Of a stretch of 25,139 nucleotides of DNA, positions 14,845 through 22,599 are shown in pieces. The position numbers and the translations under genes were made by a program. A model generated the notes under the pieces. The model did not search any database, was not told the origin of the DNA, and worked only from the letters and a program-made list of their open reading frames with translations. The stretch spans positions 1 through 25,139 of the forward strand of contig NZ_JMLP01000034.1 of NCBI RefSeq assembly GCF_000686805.1, read 5' to 3'. Origin of the DNA: Bacillus sp. UNC41MFS5 (lineage in GTDB: Bacteria > Bacillota > Bacilli > Bacillales_B > DSM-18226). The first letter of the stretch is position 1; each line of letters begins with the position of its first letter.

Positions 14845-16539
14845 TTATACCATAACAGTTTCCTTTGCCGCTTTTATAGGCCTATACAACGGTTCCCACA
14901 TTGCGTTTCGAACTGCTTGCTTAATATCGTCATGTTTTATTCGTGCCACACCATCGGCAACAGCCGCCTTTGCCACTTCTATCGCGACAATCTCTGAAAT
15001 GGCACGAAGATTCTCAATCTGCGGAAGTAAAGGCGCACCTGGATTGCTTACATCGATCATTCCCGCCACAGCTTCTGCTGCCGCAGCAAACATGCCGTCA
15101 GTGATGATACTTGCACGGGACACGTTCGTTCCAAGTCCAAGCCCCGGAAAAATAAGAGCGTTATTGGATTGTCCGATTACATATACTGTTTTGTTATATG
15201 TTACAGGAGAAAACGGACTTCCTGTTGCTACTAGGGCTCTTCCCTCTGTCCAATGGATTAAATCAGCAGGCTTTGCCTCCGCAAGAGGAGTCGGATTAGA
15301 CATAGGCAAAATTACCGGTCTTTCAACGTGCGCTGCCATGTCTTTCACAATATCCTCGGTGAATGCCCCCGCAACAGTTGAAGTTCCGATCAAAATAGTT
15401 GGATGTACTTGCCGAACTACTTCAGCCAAGCCCAATCCTGTATTGTTTTCTTCAGCAGGACGCGCATATGGGCGCTGGAAGTCGTACAATTCGTCCATAT
15501 TATCTGCCAGTAAACCATTCCGGTCAATGCACCAAAATCTGCGGTTCGCCGATTCCCATGAAAGCCCCTCGCGTACCATGGCATCACGCACCTGATCAGC
15601 AATTCCAATACCGGCTGTACCTGCCCCGAATACGACAACACGATGTTCACTGAGCGGAATATCGGAAGCGCGCACTGCCGCCAGCACAGCAGCAAGCGAT
15701 ACGGCTCCTGTACCTTGTATATCGTCATTAAATGTACACACTTTTTCTCGATACTTTTCTAAAATGCTTCGCGCATTTTGGGAGCTGAAATCCTCCCAAT
15801 GGAGCAAGGCATTAGGAAACATTCTCGCCGCCGTACTTACAAACTGCTCAATGAATGCATCATACTGCCCATGCCGAACACGGGGATGGCAATTTCCGAT
15901 GTAGAACGGGTCGTTCAGAAGCTCATCACGATCTGTGCCTACATCTAAAATTACAGGCATGACTCGGGCGGGATCGATTCCAGCTGCGGCTGTATAAACG
16001 GCTAATTTGCCAATCGCGATATTAATACCCCCAACACCCCAGTCACCGATTCCTAAAATGCCTTCCCCATCGGTAATAACGATTAAATCGATATCTTCCG
16101 CACTCGCCCCAAAGTTTTCAAATGCTTGTTCAATGCCGTTTGCATCATTAATAGATAAATACACCCCGCGCGGTCGACGGTATTCGATGCTGTAACGCTG
16201 GATTGCTAGCCCTACTGTCGGTGTATATATGATTGGAAGCATTTCTGGTAAATGGTCCGTCAGCACACGGTAAAACAATACCTCGTTTCGATCACGCAAT
16301 GCCGATAATGCTACATTTTTTTGCAAATCGTTCGGCTGCGAGGAGAATTGTTCATAAGCGCGGCGTGCCTGCTCATCAAGCGTCAGTACTGCCGGCGGCA
16401 ATAATCCTGTTAAATCCAGCTCCTGTCTCTCCTCCTCCGTGAATGCAACCCCCTTATTCAACAACGGTATAGCCATTAATTCCGCACCTCGTAAGGCAGT
16501 TTCCACATCCCTATTCGGACCAACCTTGAATTTATTCAT
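14845..16539 (-). CDS. NAD-dependent malic enzyme (malate to pyruvate)
   Basis: A 564-residue large-type malic enzyme, oxidatively decarboxylating L-malate to pyruvate and CO2 with NAD. Motifs are YTPTVG (105-110), [14 protein letters not shown] (155-168), the metal-binding region HWEDF (247-251) with NDDIQGTG (271-278), and the nucleotide fold [13 protein letters not shown] (302-314). The length matches Bacillus MaeA/MalS (about 566-582). ATG 16539 has AAGGAAGGG upstream. It lies downstream of aspartase with a structured 219-bp gap. In this cluster its role is probably to drain the fumarate made from aspartate, through malate, to pyruvate. The assignment to MaeA or MalS is not possible from the sequence alone, so no symbol is given. 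Confidence 0.93.
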   Translation of the reverse strand: MNKFKVGPNRDVETALRGAELMAIPLLNKGVAFTEEERQELDLTGLLPPAVLTLDEQARRAYEQFSSQPNDLQKNVALSALRDRNEVLFYRVLTDHLPEMLPIIYTPTVGLAIQRYSIEYRRPRGVYLSINDANGIEQAFENFGASAEDIDLIVITDGEGILGIGDWGVGGINIAIGKLAVYTAAAGIDPARVMPVILDVGTDRDELLNDPFYIGNCHPRVRHGQYDAFIEQFVSTAARMFPNALLHWEDFSSQNARSILEKYREKVCTFNDDIQGTGAVSLAAVLAAVRASDIPLSEHRVVVFGAGTAGIGIADQVRDAMVREGLSWESANRRFWCIDRNGLLADNMDELYDFQRPYARPAEENNTGLGLAEVVRQVHPTILIGTSTVAGAFTEDIVKDMAAHVERPVILPMSNPTPLAEAKPADLIHWTEGRALVATGSPFSPVTYNKTVYVIGQSNNALIFPGLGLGTNVSRASIITDGMFAAAAEAVAGMIDVSNPGAPLLPQIENLRAISEIVAIEVAKAAVADGVARIKHDDIKQAVRNAMWEPLYRPIKAAKETVMV

Positions 16540-16599
16540 ATAATCCCTTCCTTTTCCAATCAACTTCTGCTTTTGATTCTCAATAAAAATATGGCACCC

Positions 16600-16751
16600 G
16601 GCTCGTTTAGGCGCAGAGCCAGATGTTCTCCCCCAAAAAAGCGCTTTTTGCTTTTTTGGTGAATGCTCTCTTGTAGCAGCGCCTTGCCGGCGGAGTTTTA
16701 CTCCTTATGTCAAGCAAAAAAGGGCCTCTCCGCCCTCCTTTGCTTGACATA
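16600..16751. repeat. highly structured intergenic region between aspartase and malic enzyme
   Basis: Three nested or successive inverted repeats are present. GGCTC/GAGCC lies at 16600-16604 and 16616-16620. A perfect 10-bp stem CCAAAAAAGC / GCTTTTTTGG lies at 16633-16642 and 16650-16659. A perfect 13-bp stem TATGTCAAGCAAA / TTTGCTTGACATA lies at 16706-16718 and 16739-16751, with an inner AGGGC/GCCCT. The last stem starts 8 bp beyond the aspartase stop codon. None has a clear T-run on the minus strand right after the stem, except the T-rich middle hairpin. They may terminate partially, protect an mRNA end, or mark a processing site. Confidence 0.75.
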
Positions 16752-16758
16752 TACAAGT

Positions 16759-18195
16759 TTACTGTCTATCTAAAAGAACTGCACCTGCGATACCTGGGTG
16801 AGTCATTTCATAAGGGTCCAAAATTAGATCGAGCTCTTCTTCTGATAATACGTCATATTTCAAGCATAATTCGCGAATCGGCTGACCAGTTAAAATCGCT
16901 TCTCTCGCTATACGTGCAGCAACCTCATAGCCGATATGCGGATTTACCGCCGTAATAATGCCGGCACTCTTTTCTACATATTCCTTCATTCTTTCTTCAT
17001 TTGCTTCAATTCCCTTTAAACAATAGTCTGTAAATGCACGAAATGCATTATTCATAATACTGATGGATTGAAGTAAATTAAATACGAGAACAGGCTCCAT
17101 AACATTCAGTTCCAACTGCCCTGCTTCAGAAGCAAGACAGATCGTATGGTCGTTTCCAATAACTTGAAACGCCACTTGATTAATGACCTCAGCCATTACA
17201 GGGTTCACTTTCCCCGGCATAATGGAAGAACCCGGCTGACGTGCAGGTAATATTATCTCACCGAGTCCCGTGCGAGGACCGGAAGCCATCAATCTCAAAT
17301 CATTGGCAATTTTGGACATGTTCATCATGCATACTTTAAGTGCTGCCGATACTTCCGTGTAAACATCTGTGTTTTGGGTTGCATCCACAAGGTGCTCAGC
17401 GCCCACAAGCGATAAGCCGCTAATATCGGCAAGATGCTCGACTACACGCTCAATATAGCGAGGGTCTGCGTTCAAGCCCGTTCCCACTGCCGTCGCGCCC
17501 ATGTTCACCTCATATAAATGCTGGCGTGATTGTTTGATGCGCTTGATATCGCGGGCAATTACGCGGGAGTATGCTTCAAACTCTTGACCTAATCGAATCG
17601 GTACAGCATCCTGCAGATGAGTACGGCCCATTTTGATGACCCGGTCAAATTCCTTTGCTTTTTGCTCGAATACGCCATGCATATATTCCATTGTGTCTAA
17701 TAATTTTTCTAACATATTCAATGTTGCGATGTGAATCGCAGTCGGAAAAGCATCATTCGTAGACTGTGCCATATTCACATGGCTGTTCGGACTAATATGA
17801 AAGTAGTCTCCTCTTTCTTTTCCGATTAATTCAAGCGCACGATTGGCAATGACCTCATTCGCATTCATGTTCATTGATGTACCTGCGCCACCTTGAATCG
17901 GGTCGACAATGAAATGATCATGCCACTTGCCGTCGATGATTTCTTGAGCAGCCTCTATTATGGCTTTGCCTGCCCCTTCATACAGGCGCTTTGTTTCCAT
18001 ATTGGCAAGAGCAGCCGCTTTCTTGACAATGGCCAAAGCTTTAATTAGTTCTTCATGAATTATATATCCTGTAATAGGAAAGTTCTCGACAGCGCGCAAT
18101 GTTTGGATGCCGTAATAGGCATTTACAGGCACCTCTTTTTCCCCTAAAAAATCCTTTTCAATCCGTACGTTTGCTTTTATTTCAGTTACTGTCAT
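16759..18195 (-). CDS. aspA: aspartate ammonia-lyase (aspartase)
   Basis: A 478-residue member of the aspartase/fumarase superfamily, deaminating L-aspartate to fumarate and ammonia. Motifs are GGAGTSMNMNANEV (102-115), SPNSHVNMAQSTND (135-148), TH at 192-193, and the signature GSSIMPGKVNP (322-332), whose serine is the catalytic base in the family. VMAEVINQV after the signature is the aspartase form; fumarase C has a different sequence there. The length is typical (about 468-478). GGAGGAG precedes ATG 18195. It lies 20 bp after the symporter stop, so the two are cotranscribed. Confidence 0.95.
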   Translation of the reverse strand: MTVTEIKANVRIEKDFLGEKEVPVNAYYGIQTLRAVENFPITGYIIHEELIKALAIVKKAAALANMETKRLYEGAGKAIIEAAQEIIDGKWHDHFIVDPIQGGAGTSMNMNANEVIANRALELIGKERGDYFHISPNSHVNMAQSTNDAFPTAIHIATLNMLEKLLDTMEYMHGVFEQKAKEFDRVIKMGRTHLQDAVPIRLGQEFEAYSRVIARDIKRIKQSRQHLYEVNMGATAVGTGLNADPRYIERVVEHLADISGLSLVGAEHLVDATQNTDVYTEVSAALKVCMMNMSKIANDLRLMASGPRTGLGEIILPARQPGSSIMPGKVNPVMAEVINQVAFQVIGNDHTICLASEAGQLELNVMEPVLVFNLLQSISIMNNAFRAFTDYCLKGIEANEERMKEYVEKSAGIITAVNPHIGYEVAARIAREAILTGQPIRELCLKYDVLSEEELDLILDPYEMTHPGIAGAVLLDRQ

Positions 18196-18215
18196 TACAT
18201 TCTCCTCCTATCCCT

Positions 18216-19487
18216 TTATGCAGCCTTTGTTTCTTTAACAGAATCCAAATAGTCCTGAGCTTTTTCTTTATCAAATTCGCCCTCCCATTTCGCCATTGAG
18301 ATGGCAGCCAATGAGTTTCCTAAAACGTTTACAGCAGAGCGAATCATATCTAAAATACGATCGATGCCAGCAATCAAAGCAATTCCCTCTAACGGTAATC
18401 CCATAGAGCCGAGTGTCGCCAGCACAACGACAAACGATGCACCTGGGACGCCTGCCATACCTTTTGAAGTCATCATAAGTACAAATAACAATGTAATTTG
18501 CTCCATCAACGACATGTGTATGTTATACATTTGCGCAACAAACAGCGAAGCAAGCGCCTGATAAATTGCTGATCCTGTCAGATTGAATGTGTATCCTGTC
18601 GGAATGACGAAAGAAACAATCGCCTTCGGACAACCGAATTGCTCCATCTTTTTCATGATGTTCGGGAGAACTGCCTCAGAACTCGCTGTTGTAAAAGAAA
18701 TGATAAGTTCTTCCTTTAAAATCTTAATAAGTGTAAAAATATTTGTTCCTGTCATTTTCGCGTTTATACCTAAAATCACAATAGCGAAAAACAATACAGT
18801 AACATACACAGCCAATACAAGCTTTCCAAGCGGAAGCAATGTGCTCACTCCGAAATGGGCCACCGTCACCGCAATAAGAGCGAATACTCCAAACGGAGCA
18901 GCCTTCATTACTTGATTTGTTACCCAAAACATTGCTTCTAATACACCTTCAAAGAAATGAAGCACCGGCTTTCCTTTGTCCCCGATTGCCGCGACCCCTA
19001 GGCCGAATAGAACACTGAAGAAAATAATCGGTAATAGATCCCCTTGCGCCATTGATTCAAACACATTTTTTGGAACGATGTGAACGATTGTTTCCGCAAA
19101 GCCTTTGTTTTGTGTAGCGCTTGCTGTTTGTTCGTATGCTGAGATATCTCCTTTTGCCAGATGGCTCATATCTACACCGGAACCTGGATGGAACACATTT
19201 GCAGCCAGCAATCCAATCCCCAGCGCAATCGTTGTAATGATTTCAAAATAAAGAATCGTCTTGCCGCCAAGCTTACCTAATTTTTTTATATCACCTACAC
19301 CCGCCACCGCAACAACAAGTGCGGCTATTACAATCGGCATAACGATCATTTTAATTAAATGAATGAAAATATCACCGATTGGCGCAATGTAGGCAATTGC
19401 TGTATTGTTCCCATAAGTAGCAGCCCCAACCACTATACCTAAAATAAGTGCAATAAAAATTTGCGCAGCTAATCCAAATTTTTTCAT
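18216..19487 (-). CDS. gltT: glutamate/aspartate:cation symporter (DAACS family)
   Basis: A 423-residue dicarboxylate/amino-acid:cation symporter with eight membrane helices and two re-entrant hairpins. The first hairpin carries TTASSEAVLPN, helix 7 carries IPTGYTFNLTGSA, and helix 8 carries DRILDMIRSAVNVLGNS. The Asp of LDMIRS aligns with Asp394 of GltPh (which contacts the substrate amino group) and the Arg with Arg397. The C4-dicarboxylate carrier DctA lacks that Asp, so an amino acid substrate (glutamate or aspartate) is favoured. ATG 19487 follows AAGGGGG with suitable spacing; the ATG six bases upstream is too close. It is first in the row, behind a promoter with cre and GlnL-box sites. 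The symbol reflects resemblance to Bacillus GltT. Confidence 0.9.
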   Translation of the reverse strand: MKKFGLAAQIFIALILGIVVGAATYGNNTAIAYIAPIGDIFIHLIKMIVMPIVIAALVVAVAGVGDIKKLGKLGGKTILYFEIITTIALGIGLLAANVFHPGSGVDMSHLAKGDISAYEQTASATQNKGFAETIVHIVPKNVFESMAQGDLLPIIFFSVLFGLGVAAIGDKGKPVLHFFEGVLEAMFWVTNQVMKAAPFGVFALIAVTVAHFGVSTLLPLGKLVLAVYVTVLFFAIVILGINAKMTGTNIFTLIKILKEELIISFTTASSEAVLPNIMKKMEQFGCPKAIVSFVIPTGYTFNLTGSAIYQALASLFVAQMYNIHMSLMEQITLLFVLMMTSKGMAGVPGASFVVVLATLGSMGLPLEGIALIAGIDRILDMIRSAVNVLGNSLAAISMAKWEGEFDKEKAQDYLDSVKETKAA

Positions 19488-19499
19488 GTCCATCCCCCT

Positions 19500-19513
19500 T
19501 GTTAACGCTTTCA
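19500..19513 (-). promoter_or_regulatory. cre site (CcpA catabolite repression)
   Basis: The minus strand reads TGAAAGCGTTAACA, a perfect match to the cre consensus TGWAANCGNTNWCA. It lies between the predicted transcription start and the symporter ribosome binding site, a position where bound CcpA would block elongation. The module is thus predicted to be repressed by preferred sugars. Confidence 0.85.
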
Positions 19514-19533
19514 ATTTAAGATACTTAAGTAAT

Positions 19534-19562
19534 TTTATAAACAAAACAACAGAACCCTACAA
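19534..19562 (-). promoter_or_regulatory. candidate promoter of the symporter-aspartase-malic enzyme row
   Basis: On the minus strand: -35 TTGTAG (19557-19562), a 17-nt spacer, and -10 TATAAA (19534-19539). The -35 is weak and overlaps the GlnL-box-like repeat, typical of an activator-dependent promoter. Confidence 0.6.
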
Positions 19563-19574
19563 AAATCTACAAAA
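19559..19574 (-). promoter_or_regulatory. GlnL-box-like direct repeat TTTTGT-N4-TTTTGT
   Basis: The minus strand reads TTTTGT-AGAT-TTTTGT. As I recall, TTTTGTN4TTTTGT is the binding site established for B. subtilis GlnL at the glsA-glnT promoter. A GlnL-like regulator is encoded in the same island. A further TTTTGT (19541-19546) lies within the promoter spacer. Confidence 0.75.
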
Positions 19575-19657
19575 CGATTAAAAAAAATTTTAAAAGAACA
19601 AACCGCTACGAGGATCCATGGTACCTTGAACTATGATTTGTGGTAGGAAATATTTTC

Positions 19658-19667
19658 GTGGTCAAAA
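19658..19667. repeat. GTGGTCAAAA motif inside right island end
   Basis: This repeats the left-end motif (12291-12300) exactly over 10 bp. It lies about 225 bp inside the right repeat. A recombinase arm site is possible but unproven. Confidence 0.4.
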
Positions 19668-19689
19668 GCTATTTGTAGACAGAACAAAA

Positions 19690-19835
19690 GGTGCATGCGC
19701 CCGTTTGCGGCGAATGGACTGGAGCGCTCCAACTGAGATAAAGGAAACACGGAACTCAAGTCGATTGATGTTGACTTATGTAGGGCGGAGAGCGAATTAC
19801 ACTAGCCGCTTGACGCTGGAGCTAAATTCAGAGAA
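19690..19835. other. non-coding block between symporter promoter and rpsI, GC-rich, repeat-like
   Basis: The segment is clearly more GC-rich than the AT-rich sequence on both sides and holds a perfect 12-bp palindrome TGGAGCGCTCCA (19720-19731), repeated GGAG/AGCG words, and TTGACGCTGGAGCT at its end. It has no convincing gene: the only sizeable reading frame lacks a ribosome binding site. It reminds me of interspersed intergenic repeats in Bacillaceae and Planococcaceae genomes, from memory and unchecked. It may be a MITE-like or structured RNA element, or cargo of the island end. Confidence 0.4.
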
Positions 19836-19879
19836 CTATTTCAATTTATTCACAATTAATTATTTAAAATTTCCTATAC

Positions 19880-19912
19880 AAAAAAAAGACCCCCAACCAA
19901 TTCGGTTGAGAG
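19880..19912 (-). terminator. rplM-rpsI operon terminator
   Basis: On the minus strand CTCTCAACC / GGTTGGGGG pair around GAATT (including G-U pairs), followed by TCTTTTTTTT. It lies 18 bp after the rpsI stop. It overlaps the island's right repeat, so the operon keeps its terminator despite the insertion. Confidence 0.9.
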
Positions 19913-19937
19913 CCTTTGAAACGTAAAAATTAACGTT
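19891..19937. repeat. right direct repeat at rpsI 3' end (candidate attR)
   Basis: The partner of 12143-12189: 42 identical bp, one mismatch, then four matches. It spans the terminator stem, the rpsI stop codon and the last Arg codon, so the insertion leaves S9 intact. Confidence 0.88.
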
Positions 19938-20322
19938 TTGAGAACTGAGGCGCACGACGAGCACCTTTAAGACCGTATTTCTTACGTTCTTTCATACGTG
20001 GATCACGAGTTAATAATCCAGCGCGCTTTAATGTTGGACGGAATTCAGGGTCAGCTTGTAATAATGCACGAGCAACACCATGACGGATTGCTCCAGCTTG
20101 ACCAGTGTATCCACCACCGCTTACGTTTACAAGAACATCATAGCTGCCAACAGTTTCAGTAGCAACTAATGGTTGTCTTACAACAACACGTAACGCTTCA
20201 AATGGGATATAATCTTCGATTTCACGACCATTAACAATAATTTTACCTGTGCCTGGTACTAAACGCACACGTGCGACAGAACTCTTACGGCGACCTGTAC
20301 CGATATATTGAACTTGTGCCAA
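19930..20322 (-). CDS. rpsI: 30S ribosomal protein S9
   Basis: A 130-residue protein with the full S9 pattern: [16 protein letters not shown] at the start, [19 protein letters not shown] in the middle, and the conserved C-terminal tail ending RRAPQFSKR, whose terminal Lys-Arg reaches the tRNA at the P site. The start codon is TTG (20322) with GGAGGG upstream. It lies 20 bp after rplM in one operon. Its 3' end is the apparent target of an integrated island. Confidence 0.98.
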   Translation of the reverse strand: MAQVQYIGTGRRKSSVARVRLVPGTGKIIVNGREIEDYIPFEALRVVVRQPLVATETVGSYDVLVNVSGGGYTGQAGAIRHGVARALLQADPEFRPTLKRAGLLTRDPRMKERKKYGLKGARRAPQFSKR

Positions 20323-20342
20323 GTTAATTCCCTCCCTCTTTA

Positions 20343-20780
20343 TTAACCGCGAAGTTCGTAAACTTCAGGTTGTTGTGCTTGGTGCGGATGTTCGCTGCCA
20401 GCATATACGTGTAATTTTTTGATCATTTGACGGCCAAGAGAATTCTTTGGAAGCATACCTTTAACAGCAAGCTCGATCATTTTCTCAGCATAGTTAGTAC
20501 GCATTTCTAGAGCTGTTCTTTGTTTTAAACCACCTGGGTGATTTGTGTGACGGTAGTAAATCTTGTCAGTTAATTTCTTACCAGTAAGTTCTACTTTAGA
20601 AGCGTTAAGAATGATTACATTATCACCAGTGTCAACATGTGGTGTAAAAGTTGGTTTGTTTTTACCACGTAAAATTGATGCTACTTCAGAAGCAAGACGT
20701 CCAAGAGTTTTGCCCTCAGCATCAATTACGTACCATTTACGCTCGATAGTGTTGGCATTTGCCATAAACGTTGTACGCAT
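20343..20780 (-). CDS. rplM: 50S ribosomal protein L13
   Basis: A 145-residue protein of normal length, with [20 protein letters not shown] near the N-terminus and [18 protein letters not shown] near the C-terminus. The start is ATG 20780, giving [10 protein letters not shown], with AGGAGGG upstream (20787-20793). An in-frame ATG at 20870 would add 30 residues but lies inside the L13 leader RNA. L13 is an early assembly protein of the large subunit. Confidence 0.98.
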   Translation of the reverse strand: MRTTFMANANTIERKWYVIDAEGKTLGRLASEVASILRGKNKPTFTPHVDTGDNVIILNASKVELTGKKLTDKIYYRHTNHPGGLKQRTALEMRTNYAEKMIELAVKGMLPKNSLGRQMIKKLHVYAGSEHPHQAQQPEVYELRG

Positions 20781-20817
20781 GAGTTTCCCTCCTAATTTAA
20801 ATCCATTAAAGATTATT

Positions 20818-20890
20818 GTTTTCGCACTTTTAAAGCAATTAGTGTTCGATTCTGTTCCGGGAATGAACATCTATTACCCTTGTGCGGATT
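20818..20890 (-). ncRNA. L13 leader RNA (autoregulatory leader of rplM)
   Basis: On the minus strand the leader carries CGCAC (20882-20886) pairing with GTGCG (20823-20827), enclosing TGTTC / GAACA and the conserved-looking CCGCACAAGGGTAATAGATG. This agrees with my memory of the L13_leader family of Firmicutes, thought to bind L13 and control the rplM-rpsI operon. It ends about 37 nt before the rplM start. Confidence 0.8.
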
Positions 20891-20912
20891 AGTTTTTAGT
20901 CATATATTTTCA

Positions 20913-20947
20913 ATCACGATGAAGACTTTCCGGGGCTTTATCGTGGT
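20913..20947 (-). promoter_or_regulatory. additional hairpin at 5' end of the rplM leader
   Basis: ACCACGAT (20940-20947, minus strand) pairs with ATCGTGAT (20913-20920, minus strand) over 8 bp with one G-U; AAG/CTT extends it. It lies between the promoter and the L13 leader. There is no T-run, so it is probably a 5' stabilising stem or part of the leader fold, not a terminator. Confidence 0.5.
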
Positions 20948-20969
20948 ATTAAAAACACGCACATATAAT

Positions 20970-20998
20970 ATAATAAATTCTTCAGCGCTATATGTCAA
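20970..20998 (-). promoter_or_regulatory. rplM-rpsI promoter (sigma-A)
   Basis: On the minus strand: -35 TTGACA (20993-20998), a 17-nt spacer, and -10 TATTAT (20970-20975). Transcription would begin near 20963, giving a leader of about 180 nt with the hairpins described. Confidence 0.85.
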
Positions 20999-21048
20999 GA
21001 AAATGTTACACCAGGTTGTGTTGTATTAGAAATTTATTTTTAAAATAT

Positions 21049-21789
21049 CTATTCATAAAATACTTCCCAAAGGTATAAACCATGTCCAGGAGCAGTTTTT
21101 CCAGCGAACGTCCGGTCTTTCTGCTCCAAGATAGTCTGGATGTCTTCCGGGCTTCGTTCGCCTAATCCTACTTCTAATAATGTCCCCACTAAAATGCGAA
21201 CCATATTATATAAAAAGCCATTTCCAACAAAACGGATGGTTAATATCTCATTCTCCCGTGAAAAATCCACCGCTTTAATCGTTCGAACTTTGTCTTCCAC
21301 TTCTGTCTTCGCAGCACAGAAGCTAGTAAAGTCATGTGTACCTAGGAAAAATTTACTTGCCTGTTCCATCGCATTCAAATCGAGGCGATATGGATATTGG
21401 TAAGCAAATTTCCGCAAAAACGGATCCCTATTTGAAGAAAGATGAAGCATATAGCGGTATTCCTTCCCTTTTGCGTCAAAGCGGGCATGAAACGACTCAT
21501 CCACCGTAACAACAGAATGAACAGAAATATCCCCTGGAAGCAGAGAATTCAACGCTCTTCCCCATTTGTCTTCCGGAATATGGAGCGGTGAATCAAAATG
21601 AATGACTTGTCCTTTTGCATGTACCCCCGCATCCGTTCGTCCAGAAGCGAAGACTTTCACCGGTTCACCCTTATGCATTTTTGTTAACATAGCTTCTAAA
21701 ACAGACTGCACTGTCCGCTTATTTGGCTGAACCTGATATCCGGAAAATCCAGAACCATCATAGGAAATGATACATTTATACCTTGGCAT
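21049..21789 (-). CDS. truA: tRNA pseudouridine(38-40) synthase TruA
   Basis: A 246-residue TruA. The catalytic Asp53 is in the motif [10 protein letters not shown], and [13 protein letters not shown] near the N-terminus and [17 protein letters not shown] near the C-terminus are family segments. It isomerises uridines 38, 39 and 40 of the tRNA anticodon arm. ATG 21789 lies 12 bp after ecfT. The order ecfA1-ecfA2-ecfT-truA-rplM-rpsI is the standard Firmicutes order. Confidence 0.97.
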   Translation of the reverse strand: MPRYKCIISYDGSGFSGYQVQPNKRTVQSVLEAMLTKMHKGEPVKVFASGRTDAGVHAKGQVIHFDSPLHIPEDKWGRALNSLLPGDISVHSVVTVDESFHARFDAKGKEYRYMLHLSSNRDPFLRKFAYQYPYRLDLNAMEQASKFFLGTHDFTSFCAAKTEVEDKVRTIKAVDFSRENEILTIRFVGNGFLYNMVRILVGTLLEVGLGERSPEDIQTILEQKDRTFAGKTAPGHGLYLWEVFYE

Positions 21790-21801
21790 GGCTTCGCTCC
21801 A

Positions 21802-22599
21802 TTATGAACGTAATAAGAATAACAAAATAGTTACAAGAACTAAAAGGACCATCTGAAGGGAATCAGCTTTTTTCCAGGATAACTCCCGATACTTTGTTCT
21901 GCCTTCCCCGCCTCGATATCCTCTTGCTTCCATCGCGATGGCTAATTCTTCAGCCCGTTTAAACGAACTGACAAACAATGGGATTAGCAATGGAATGACT
22001 GCTTTAATGCGTTCCTTAAACGGTCCGCTCGCAAACTCTACGCCTCTGGCAATTTGCGCCTTCATAATTTTATCCGTTTCCTGCATAAGGGTGGGAATAA
22101 ATCGCAGTGAAATTGACATCATTAACGCCATCTCATGGACAGGGAAACGAACCTTATTTAAAGGATGTAAAAGTGTTTCCAGACCATCCGTAATCTCAAT
22201 CGGAGTGGTCGTTAACGTCAACAATGACGTCATTAAAATTAAGAAGAAGAATCGTAAGGAAATAAATATCCCTTGTCTGACCCCTTCCTCATAGATCTTA
22301 ACTGGTCCTAATTCATATAAAAGGGCGCCTTCTTTTGTAAAAAACAACTGTAGAATTAATGTAAATAGGACGAGCCAGATAACGGGCTTCAATCCACCAT
22401 ACAAAAAGCGTACAGGGATTCGCGACAATCCGAGCATCAAAAATGTATAAATACCAATAAGTGCATAGGTTACCACATTATTTGCTAGAAAAATAATACA
22501 GACAAAAAGAAAGATAATCATTATTTTAGAACGTGGATCCATCCTATGAATCATCGAATCAGCCGGTACATAGCGCCCAAAAATCATTTTATCCATCAT
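21802..22599 (-). CDS. ecfT: ECF transporter transmembrane subunit EcfT
   Basis: A 265-residue membrane protein with about five or six membrane helices. It has two Ala-Arg-Gly coupling motifs (IARGVEF and EARGYRG) in the cytoplasmic helices that contact the two ATPases. With EcfA1 and EcfA2 it forms the shared energising module for group II ECF vitamin and metal transporters; the S components are encoded elsewhere. It overlaps ecfA2 by 4 bp; AGAGGTG precedes ATG 22599. Confidence 0.96.
   Translation of the reverse strand: MMDKMIFGRYVPADSMIHRMDPRSKIMIIFLFVCIIFLANNVVTYALIGIYTFLMLGLSRIPVRFLYGGLKPVIWLVLFTLILQLFFTKEGALLYELGPVKIYEEGVRQGIFISLRFFFLILMTSLLTLTTTPIEITDGLETLLHPLNKVRFPVHEMALMMSISLRFIPTLMQETDKIMKAQIARGVEFASGPFKERIKAVIPLLIPLFVSSFKRAEELAIAMEARGYRGGEGRTKYRELSWKKADSLQMVLLVLVTILLFLLRS

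Larger units (their letters stand above)
12185..19932. mobile_element. candidate integrative island at rpsI 3' end, carrying an aspartate-utilisation module
   Basis: The 7.75-kb segment is bounded by 47-bp imperfect direct repeats of the rpsI 3' end. It contains only a two-component system, malic enzyme, aspartase and symporter, all on one strand. It interrupts the rpsI-to-ybaK neighbourhood known from B. subtilis. GTGGTCAAA motifs, which could be recombinase arm sites, lie inside both ends (12291-12310 and 19658-19667). By eye the enzyme genes are more GC-rich than the flanks. No integrase or relaxase gene is present, so it is either a decayed element or one moved in trans. Confidence 0.65.

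Noticed and set aside
14813..15595. A 260-residue plus-strand reading frame opposite malic enzyme
   Set aside because: It is the reverse reading of a GC-richer real gene with all malic enzyme motifs; it has no ribosome binding site and an alanine/serine-rich composition typical of an antisense frame.
19612..19625. Overlapping BamHI, NcoI and KpnI sites (GGATCCATGGTACC), looking like a vector polylinker
   Set aside because: No other cloning-vector sequence is present and the flanks read as native intergenic DNA. A chance cluster is likelier, though checking read coverage there would be sensible.
19633..19926. A 97-residue plus-strand frame between the symporter and rpsI
   Set aside because: It lacks a ribosome binding site, runs through the GC-rich block and the rpsI terminator, and shows no protein family pattern.
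20781..20870. A 30-residue N-terminal extension of L13
   Set aside because: It would translate the L13 leader RNA; the conserved 145-residue start at 20780 has a strong ribosome binding site.
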